From CAVPRW01 sp046727435 [NCBI: bacterium] (GTDB taxonomy: Bacteria; Tectomicrobia; Entotheonellia; J063), in contig JBKPCR010000285.1 of the NCBI GenBank assembly GCA_046727435.1, positions 1 to 12,118 on the forward strand: DNA of 12,118 bases, in the 5' to 3' direction. A model generated the notes under the pieces. That model had not been told where the DNA came from and searched no databases. It saw nothing but the letters and a program-made list of their open reading frames with translations. Positions 6,669 to 12,118 of the stretch are shown here, piece by piece. The position numbers and the translations under genes were made by a program. Position 1 is the first letter of the stretch. The number at the start of each line of letters is the position of its first letter.

Positions 6669-9104
6669 GTGCTGCTGAGCGGGGAGGCGGGGATTGGCAA
6701 ATCGCGGCTGGTACAGGCCGTGAGAGGGCTCGTGGCGGGTGAGCCGCATATCTGGTGGGAGTGTCGCTGTTCGCCCTATTATCAGCATAGTGCCCTGTAT
6801 CCCATCGTCGATCTGTTGCAGCGGGTACTCCAGTTCCAGCGGGATGAGGCGCCGGCAGCCAAGTTGGGCAAGCTGGAAGCGGCCCTTGCGCACGATCACG
6901 TCCTCCTGCCCGAGGTCGTGCCGCTGTTCGCTGCGCTGCTCTCGCTCCCCGACCGCTACCCCCCGCTAATGCTCACCCCGCAGCGGCAACGCCAGAAGAC
7001 CCTGGAGGCCGTGATTGGCATGTTGTTGGCTATGGCGGCGCGACAGCCGGTACTCTTCAGCATTGAAGATCTGCACTGGGCCGATCCGTCCACGCTGGAG
7101 ATGCTCAGTCTGGTGATGGACCAGACGCCGACGGCTCGCCTCTTGATCGTGTTCACCTGTCGCCCGGAATTTCACCCGCCGTCGGCCCTGCGTGCGCACC
7201 TCACGCACCTGACCTTGAGCCGTTTGCCCCGCACCCAGGTGGAGGTCATGGTGGAGCGGGTGGCAGGGGGCAAGGCGCTACCGGCTGAGGTGATCCAGCA
7301 GGTCGTGGCGAAGACTGATGGCGTGCCGTTGTTCGTCGAGGAGCTGACCAAGATGGTCCTGGAGTCAGACCTCTTACAAGAGCGCGAGGACTCGTACGAG
7401 CTGATGGGTCCCCTCCCCGCACTGGCGATTCCCGCCACGCTGCATGACTCGCTCATGGCCCGACTCGATCGGCTGGCCCCCGTCAAAGCTGTAGCCCAAC
7501 TGGGGGCAACCCTCGGGCGGACGTTTTCCTACGAGCTCCTGCAAGCGGTCTCGCTGTTGGACGACGCGACACTGCAGCAAGCCTTGGCACGGTTGGTGGA
7601 GGCCGAACTCCTCTACCAGTGGGGGAAGCCCCCGCTGGCGACCTATGTGTTCAAGCACGCGCTCGTCCAGGAAGAGGCCCACCAGTCATTGCTCAAGAGC
7701 ACGCGGCAACACCATCATCAGCGGATTGCCCAGGTGCTGGAGGAGCGGTTTCCGGAAACCGTTACTACGGAGCCCGAACTGCTGGCCCATCATTACACCG
7801 AGGCAGGCCTCCTAGCACAGGCCATCTCCTATTGGCAGCAGGCGGCGCAGCATGCCCTTCAGCGCTCTGCCAATGTGGAAGCGATCCAGCACCTGACCAC
7901 GGGGCTGACGCTGCTCAAGACCTTCCCGGACACACCGGAGCGTGCCCAGCAGGAGCTGGTCATCCAGGCTGCCCTGGGCCCGGTGTTGATCGCCACGAAG
8001 GGCTATGCCGCCCCAGATGTGGAACAAGCGTATTCGCGGGCGCACGCGCTGTGCCAGCAGGTGGAGGAGACGCTGCAACGCTTCCCCGTACTCCGGGGCC
8101 TATGGAGCTTTTATCTCGCCCGGGGAGAGGTTCAGACGGCGTATGAACTGGGGCAACAGTTGCTCCACCTGGCCCAACGCCGGGACGACCCGGCGTTGCT
8201 CCTAGAGGCCTACGAGGCCACAGGGCTCACCTTGTTCTACTTTGGTGAGTTGGCTCGCGCGCGGGCGTACCTGGAGCGAAGCATGGCCCTCTACGACCCT
8301 CAGCAGCACCGCAGCCATGTCTTCCTCTACGGGCGGGACCCTGGAACGTTCTCCCTCTCGTATCTGGCCATGGCCCTCTGCGTGCTTGGGTATCCAGACC
8401 AGGTCCTGCAGCGGAGTGCCGAGGCGCTGACCCTGGGCCAGACACGGGCGCATCCCTATAGTCTGGCTCTAGCCTTGACCTATACGGCGGTGGTTCATCA
8501 ATTCCGCCGAGACAGCCAGGCCGTCTCCGCGCAGGCCGAGGCGGGTATGACGCTCGCCCTCGAGCAGGGGTTTCCGTATTGGGCTGCCCGGGGACCGATC
8601 CTGCGTGGCTGGGCACTGGCGGCACAGGGCCAGCGAGCCGAGGGTCTCGCTCACATGCAGCAAGGCCTAGCCGCCTGGCGGGCCACGGGGGCAGGGTTAT
8701 TGAGGAGCTACTGGTGTACCCTACTGGCCGAGGTGTATGGACAGGTGGGACGGCCCGAGGCAGGGTTGGACGTCTTGGCCGAAACCTCGCCGCTCGCGGA
8801 CAAGGCGGGGGAGCGGTGCTGGGCCGCAGAGCTGTATCGCCTCCAGGGCGAATTGTCGCTGCAGGCTGTCGCTGACGCATGTCAGGCGGAAGCCTGCTTT
8901 CACCGAGCCATCGACGTTGCCCGCCGCCAGCAGGCCAGAGCATGGGAGCTGCGCGCCGCCATGAGCCTGAGCCGACTGTGGCAGCAGCAAGGGAAGGGGC
9001 GCCAGGCCCGTGAGCTGCTGGCCCCGCTTTACGGCTGGTTCACCGAGGGATTTGGGACTGCCGACATGCAGGAGGCCAAGGCATTGCTGGAGCAGCTCTC
9101 ATGA
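6669..9104 (+). CDS. AAA/STAND ATPase with TPR-like C-terminal region, surviving 811-codon ORF
   Basis: This is the intact downstream part of the disrupted gene. A GTG at 6669 begins inside the first ATPase strand. The Walker A motif GEAGIGKS is at residues 5-12, the Walker B-type block VLFSIEDLHWADPS at 128-141, and the sensor-like segment VFTCRPEF at 161-168. A winged-helix-like stretch (residues 230-360) is followed by about 430 residues of helical repeats of TPR type, ending AKALLEQLS. In the family this module binds ATP and relays signals to or from the cyclase; here the cyclase is lost. A purine-rich AAGGAGGG (6648-6655) sits just after the amber codon but 13 bases before the GTG, which is long for efficient initiation. 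The reading frame has stayed open over 2.4 kb, which argues for either recent damage or continued expression. It is better treated as part of a pseudogene unless expression is shown. Confidence 0.8.
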   Translation: MLLSGEAGIGKSRLVQAVRGLVAGEPHIWWECRCSPYYQHSALYPIVDLLQRVLQFQRDEAPAAKLGKLEAALAHDHVLLPEVVPLFAALLSLPDRYPPLMLTPQRQRQKTLEAVIGMLLAMAARQPVLFSIEDLHWADPSTLEMLSLVMDQTPTARLLIVFTCRPEFHPPSALRAHLTHLTLSRLPRTQVEVMVERVAGGKALPAEVIQQVVAKTDGVPLFVEELTKMVLESDLLQEREDSYELMGPLPALAIPATLHDSLMARLDRLAPVKAVAQLGATLGRTFSYELLQAVSLLDDATLQQALARLVEAELLYQWGKPPLATYVFKHALVQEEAHQSLLKSTRQHHHQRIAQVLEERFPETVTTEPELLAHHYTEAGLLAQAISYWQQAAQHALQRSANVEAIQHLTTGLTLLKTFPDTPERAQQELVIQAALGPVLIATKGYAAPDVEQAYSRAHALCQQVEETLQRFPVLRGLWSFYLARGEVQTAYELGQQLLHLAQRRDDPALLLEAYEATGLTLFYFGELARARAYLERSMALYDPQQHRSHVFLYGRDPGTFSLSYLAMALCVLGYPDQVLQRSAEALTLGQTRAHPYSLALALTYTAVVHQFRRDSQAVSAQAEAGMTLALEQGFPYWAARGPILRGWALAAQGQRAEGLAHMQQGLAAWRATGAGLLRSYWCTLLAEVYGQVGRPEAGLDVLAETSPLADKAGERCWAAELYRLQGELSLQAVADACQAEACFHRAIDVARRQQARAWELRAAMSLSRLWQQQGKGRQARELLAPLYGWFTEGFGTADMQEAKALLEQLS

Positions 9105-9197
9105 CCTTGGCCCTATAGCGATTTGCCGTTCCATAAGTCCCTTCGCCCTTGGTGGAGGAAGGTCAATACTGTTCGGCACCAATTACCCCCACCTGCA

Positions 9198-9221
9198 TCC
9201 TCCCCTGCAAGGGGGGAAGGA
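9198..9221. terminator. GC-rich imperfect hairpin between convergent genes
   Basis: TCCTCCCCT and the G-rich strand ending GGGGAAGGA fold into a stem with one bulged A and a small loop. It lies between the end of the ATPase ORF and the end of the convergent permease. The form (C-rich run, short gap, G-rich run) resembles dispersed intergenic hairpins common in metagenomic genomes. The remainder of 9105-9394 shows no gene or other clear signal. A bidirectional terminator role is inferred; there is no T tract. Confidence 0.35.
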
Positions 9222-9394
9222 GTTGGTCTGACTCCTTTGCACAGGAAAACGCTTCTAGGTTGTACTCCCGCTGAGTGTGCGCGTGACCCGTGACAGCCGC
9301 GGCGCACCACGGCGTGCTTTTTCGGGATACGCTCTCAGTATTCCGCCAGCGGATGGTTGAAGTACGGTAGACAAATAGGGCGCCGAGGGCAGGA

Positions 9395-11107
9395 TTAGAC
9401 CTCAAACGCCAGCTGGATGTGGCAGTGTTCGTCGTCGACCCAGAAGCGCACCCGGTCTGGGTAGACCGTCGCCAGAAAGCCCGAGAGGCCATGAGCCATG
9501 GGTTGTTCCTCCAGCATGTCCTCATCCGTGGTCGGGCGTCGGGCCGGCAGGTGCAGCAGGTCCCCATTATACTGAATGTCCACCAGAAAGCTCACCTCGT
9601 CAAAGCTAATGCGCGCCGTGATAGGGCCGTCCGCCAAATGCCCCTCCTCGATGAGCCGCAGGGTGCGCTCCGCCGTCGTGGTCGCCTCCTCAATGACGTC
9701 CGTAGCCACGCCCCAGGTCTTCCCCTCTTGGCGCACCAGCGTTTCAAAACGGGCAAGGCTGTTCTGATCGGTTTCGATGGTGGTGGTCGACGTCTTGCGA
9801 ATGCCGAGGCGGAACAGCATGTTGAGCGACACGGCTGAAATGGTGGCGATGCTCAGAACGGAGCCGGTGACGACCTGCAGCCCATGCGGCAATGTCTGAT
9901 AGAAGGTGGGGAAGGTCTCGTGGCTCAGGCCGAAGAGGAGCGAAATCCCCACGACCATGGTTTTCCGAATATCCAGAGGCCCAGAGGCGACGATCTGGAT
10001 GCCACTAACCAGCATCATGCTGCCGCTGAACATGAGCGCCGCGCCGACGATGGAAGCTGGTAGGGCCAGGAAACAAGCGGCCAGCTTCGGCATCGCGGCG
10101 AACAGCACAAGCCAACCGGCGATGCCGAAGGCGATATAGCGGCTCGACGCACCAGTCGCTTGCGAGATCCCAACGGCGCTCGGGGAGGCGGCCATGCCCG
10201 CGACCCCGAGCCCACCGCCGATAGCACACCCCAGCCCGTCCGCCAGTACCCCGCCCGCAATGGACCGCTGGTCCGGACGTTTCCAGTTGACGTCGTTCAA
10301 GCGTTGACAGGTGGTGATCACGCCCACGGTACGCAGTCCGGCCGCTAACGCGGCGATCGCAAAGGGCACCACCAATATTCCACGAAAGGCATAGGCGATG
10401 TGGCCAAGGCCCGGCACACCCACAAACGGCGCCTCGCGAACGGCCTCCAGCACCTCAGGCGGCAGGAAGCCGAGCGCGAAGGCGACGGCGCACCCCAGTA
10501 GTAACCCGAGCATCATGGACAGCAGACGCACTATGCCGCGGCCCCATATCGCCACCCCGACCATGGCCGCCAGCGTCAGACTGGCCACAGCAATGTGCAG
10601 GCCGAGCGCCTCACCCGTGAGCCGTGTATCGACGTTGAGCACTTGTCTGGCCCCGATGAGACCCAGTTCGATGCCGACCGCCATGACGATAAAGCCGCAC
10701 ACGACGGTGGGGAAAATCGCTCGCAGGTGAGGCAAGAGACGGGAGAGCACGATCTCGCACAGGCCGGCGAACACCGTCATGCCGAAGACTAGTGGTAGCC
10801 CCCCAAGGGTCACCGCGGTCAGTGAAGGGTATAGATACACCGCGGAGATCACCGACGGGGCCAGGTAGCCGGAGCCCAGGGGGACCCTCCAGAGAGCCTG
10901 CAGGACCGCCGCGATGGCCAGCGCCACCATCCCCAGGCTGACCGCGCTCTGGGCCACCGCCGCCGGGGCCCCAGCGACACGCACGACGATGGTCACCATG
11001 ACGAGGTAGATGGCGAGAATCAGCGCTTGCTGGAGCCCCAGCAACAGCAGCTTCGCCGGGGGCGGCACGGCATCGACGGCATAGGTGAGGGCGTCTGGAT
11101 GGGTCAT
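9395..11107 (-). CDS. NCS2-type nucleobase permease with extra C-terminal GHKL-like domain
   Basis: The product is 570 residues. Residues 1-435 form about a dozen or more hydrophobic segments with the layout of the nucleobase:cation symporter-2 (xanthine/uracil permease, SLC23) family. Examples are GYLAPSVISAVYLYPSLTAV early on, PTVVCGFIVMAVGIELGLIG mid-way, and the Gly-rich GGGLGVAGMAASPSAVGI near the family's signature position. The classical N-x-G-x(4)-T signature is not present there, so substrate (purine, pyrimidine or other) cannot be assigned. Residues about 452-570 are soluble and unlike the permease core: IEEATTTAERTLRLIEEGHL resembles an N-box helix, VSFLVDIQYNG a G1-like strand, and HGLSGFLATVYPDRVRFWV a G2-like segment of GHKL/HATPase_c_2 folds. 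The ATG at 11107 has GGAGG (11117-11121) nine bases upstream; the stop is TAA at 9395-9397. The protein is expected in the inner membrane. Confidence 0.88.
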   Translation of the reverse strand: MTHPDALTYAVDAVPPPAKLLLLGLQQALILAIYLVMVTIVVRVAGAPAAVAQSAVSLGMVALAIAAVLQALWRVPLGSGYLAPSVISAVYLYPSLTAVTLGGLPLVFGMTVFAGLCEIVLSRLLPHLRAIFPTVVCGFIVMAVGIELGLIGARQVLNVDTRLTGEALGLHIAVASLTLAAMVGVAIWGRGIVRLLSMMLGLLLGCAVAFALGFLPPEVLEAVREAPFVGVPGLGHIAYAFRGILVVPFAIAALAAGLRTVGVITTCQRLNDVNWKRPDQRSIAGGVLADGLGCAIGGGLGVAGMAASPSAVGISQATGASSRYIAFGIAGWLVLFAAMPKLAACFLALPASIVGAALMFSGSMMLVSGIQIVASGPLDIRKTMVVGISLLFGLSHETFPTFYQTLPHGLQVVTGSVLSIATISAVSLNMLFRLGIRKTSTTTIETDQNSLARFETLVRQEGKTWGVATDVIEEATTTAERTLRLIEEGHLADGPITARISFDEVSFLVDIQYNGDLLHLPARRPTTDEDMLEEQPMAHGLSGFLATVYPDRVRFWVDDEHCHIQLAFEV

Positions 11108-11116
11108 GCGGTGCGG

Positions 11117-11121
11117 CCTCC
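11117..11121 (-). promoter_or_regulatory. Ribosome binding site of the permease
   Basis: GGAGG on the minus strand lies nine bases before the ATG at 11107 and supports that start. Confidence 0.6.
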
Positions 11122-11248
11122 CGAAAGGAGTTGGGCATCTAAGGACGTCCGCCAGCTCCTAGGTGGCTGGCGCGGTCCGTCAATCGCCCAGGTCGGGCCT
11201 TCAAGTGCGTAAGTGCGACAGGGCCACGATCGACTCTCTGGGCCTTGA

Positions 11249-11263
11249 GCCAACCCGGTTGGC
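11249..11263. repeat. 15-base hairpin in the permease leader
   Basis: GCCAACC-c-GGTTGGC has two perfectly complementary 7-base arms around one central base. It lies between the candidate promoter (11310-11338) and the permease start. It could be an operator-like palindrome, since a one-base loop is too tight for an RNA hairpin without opening pairs. Confidence 0.35.
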
Positions 11264-11309
11264 ACCGTCCCCACGGCCTGAGCCTTTCGCAGCACGCTGG
11301 AGCCAGGCT

Positions 11310-11338
11310 AAGATAGAGGAAGATGACAGGGGTGTCAA
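11310..11338 (-). promoter_or_regulatory. Sigma70-type promoter candidate for the permease
   Basis: On the minus strand, TTGACA (11333-11338) and TATCTT (11310-11315) are separated by exactly 17 bases. The -35 is a perfect consensus and the -10 matches four of six. The -35 overlaps the TGA stop (11335-11337) of the upstream gene. Transcription would give a leader of about 195 bases before the permease ATG. Confidence 0.5.
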
Positions 11339-12118
11339 TGGCTCGTCACGGACGTGTGTAGGCGGGGATGTAGCTGACCGGCCTGACCTCCCAAACCCGT
11401 CGTGTTGAATGCTGTGCTCGCCAGGACCCAATTGGGGGGGACTCCGGGTGCCGGACTCTGAAAGCCGGGAATGGAGGCCACCACGTCCTCCCCGATCAGG
11501 AAGCTCGGTCCTGGCAAGTTTCCGGTACTGCCGTCATACAGCTGCCCGTAAAAGCGCACATGCACCGGAGCAGTGGTCTCGACCATACTGTAGTTATAGA
11601 CCCGGGCCTGGAGCAACAACTGATCGCCATCCACCGTGCAGGAGCTGGTCGGGCCCTGTCCATTGGCCGCTGCTGACGTGATGAACAAGCCTTTCATGTG
11701 GTAGAAATCCTGCAGGAGAGGGGAGATATTCGACGGCTGCGCGAAATTGAACGAAGCGGTTTGCCTCGACCCGGACCAGTCCCAGCGGGCTGGATGGCTC
11801 AGTCCTACGTCCGGGAGGTTGTAGGCCAGCTTCCACCACAAGGCCCCTTGATTATCCGCATCCATCATATCAGCGCGAAATCCCACAAACAGCGGTCCGG
11901 TGCTCTGGATATCGATCGGCTGCCCTTGCTGATCTTGCAGATCGATGTGCTGCAGCGTGCCCGCGGGACTCGCGACACCGACCACGTAGCCCGCAAAGCT
12001 GTAGAAGTCATCGCTCGCCACACCGCTGAACGCCGGAGCATTGACCTGGATGCCTTCCGACGCGGCGAGGGTCTGTACCGACGTATTGAGAGTGCTAACC
12101 GAGGCACTCTGGTTGAGG
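11335..12118 (-). CDS. Extracellular beta-rich protein, 5' partial, function unknown
   Basis: The frame is open to the right window edge (first readable residues LNQSASVSTLNTSVQTLAAS), so the start lies outside; the GTG at 12021 is internal. The stop is TGA at 11335-11337. About 260 residues are visible. The sequence is rich in Ser, Thr, Asn, Gln and aromatic residues and very poor in Lys, typical of exported proteins. The middle contains LWWKLAYNLPDVGLSHPARW. The last 100 residues (LLLQARVYNYSMVETTAPVH, VRFYGQLYDG, FLIGEDVVASIPGF, PNWVLASTAFNTT) look like an immunoglobulin-like CARDB-type domain with the usual 'increments of strand, Y/F-x-G-x, I-P-x-F' pattern. The final GQAGQLHPRLHTSVTSH does not look like a normal last strand, so the 3' end may have suffered a frameshift. 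No enzyme motif was recognised. Confidence 0.75.
   Translation of the reverse strand, partial: LNQSASVSTLNTSVQTLAASEGIQVNAPAFSGVASDDFYSFAGYVVGVASPAGTLQHIDLQDQQGQPIDIQSTGPLFVGFRADMMDADNQGALWWKLAYNLPDVGLSHPARWDWSGSRQTASFNFAQPSNISPLLQDFYHMKGLFITSAAANGQGPTSSCTVDGDQLLLQARVYNYSMVETTAPVHVRFYGQLYDGSTGNLPGPSFLIGEDVVASIPGFQSPAPGVPPNWVLASTAFNTTGLGGQAGQLHPRLHTSVTSH

Larger units (their letters stand above)
6053..9104 (+). pseudogene. Cyclase-like/AAA ATPase/TPR signalling protein, disrupted gene
   Basis: Three consecutive ORFs are parts of one ancestral gene of the large LuxR/MalT-like STAND type with an N-terminal class III nucleotide cyclase module. Part one (6053 onwards, MTFDEVLVQVLDLLQREGRV) is the family's N-terminal helix-turn-helix-like segment. 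It runs normally to DEDGRV near 6220 and then leaves the family sequence. Part two picks up in another frame at GLAILDALRQLN, the middle of the cyclase domain. The linker and first half of the cyclase, over 100 residues in relatives as I recall them, are missing. A TAG at 6642-6644 then interrupts RWA-(Q)-VKEGLGQVVLLSGEAG, where relatives have Gln: one CAG to TAG change. Everything after that is in the same frame and intact to TGA 9102-9104. As a full-length protein the gene is dead; fragments could still be made. Confidence 0.88.

Noticed and set aside
8227-8943. 238-codon minus-strand open frame within the ATPase/TPR ORF
   Set aside because: It is an Arg/Pro-rich shadow opposite a well-formed helical-repeat region.
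1-12118. CRISPR array, tRNA, rRNA or phage module
   Set aside because: No regularly spaced direct repeats, cloverleaf, rRNA segments or phage structural genes were seen on either strand by eye.

Overview
The window is GC-rich bacterial DNA with the feel of an uncultured soil or sediment lineage. Two genes point this way by family distribution: a very large Asp-box (BNR/VPS10-like) propeller protein, and a broken member of the cyclase + AAA ATPase + TPR signalling family that is abundant in Tectomicrobia, Rokubacteria and NC10-like genomes. This placement is a recalled impression and not a phylogenetic result. No rRNA, tRNA, CRISPR array or intact transposase was seen.

Layout. (1) 2-2860 (+) is the 3' part of a secreted-type Asp-box propeller gene, cut by the left window edge. 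(2) 2861-3525 is non-coding or remnant DNA. It has a row of short palindromes, then a 183-bp element bounded by 22-bp inverted repeats that match at 21 of 22 positions (3047-3229), then a 39-codon ORF with a good ribosome binding site. (3) 3526-4110 (-) is an intact small secreted protein with eight cysteines after the signal peptide. Its 5' leader is long and structured, with a TATAAT box far upstream. (4) 4412-5378 holds two broken genes pointing at each other: a DUF4058 remnant (+) and a MscS mechanosensitive channel remnant (-). Their surviving sequences meet within about 5 bp. (5) 5379-6052 has no convincing gene. (6) 6053-9104 (+) is one ancestral cyclase/ATPase/TPR signalling gene. An internal deletion with a frame change and one in-frame amber codon have split it into three ORFs; the last (811 codons) keeps an intact ATPase and TPR part. 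(7) 9395-11107 (-) is an intact NCS2-type nucleobase permease with an extra C-terminal domain that looks like a degenerate GHKL/HATPase fold. (8) 11335-12118 (-) is the 3' part of an extracellular beta-rich protein, cut by the right window edge. A good sigma70-type promoter for the permease overlaps its stop codon.

The genes do not form an obvious pathway. The strongest overall pattern is a decay zone of about 6 kb (roughly 3.0-9.1 kb) between healthy genes. It holds at least three pseudogenes whose individual lesions can be read base by base, plus a small MITE-like element. The most interesting intact gene is the permease with the appended GHKL-like domain. I found no defence system, phage, biosynthetic cluster or other clearly new multi-gene system.
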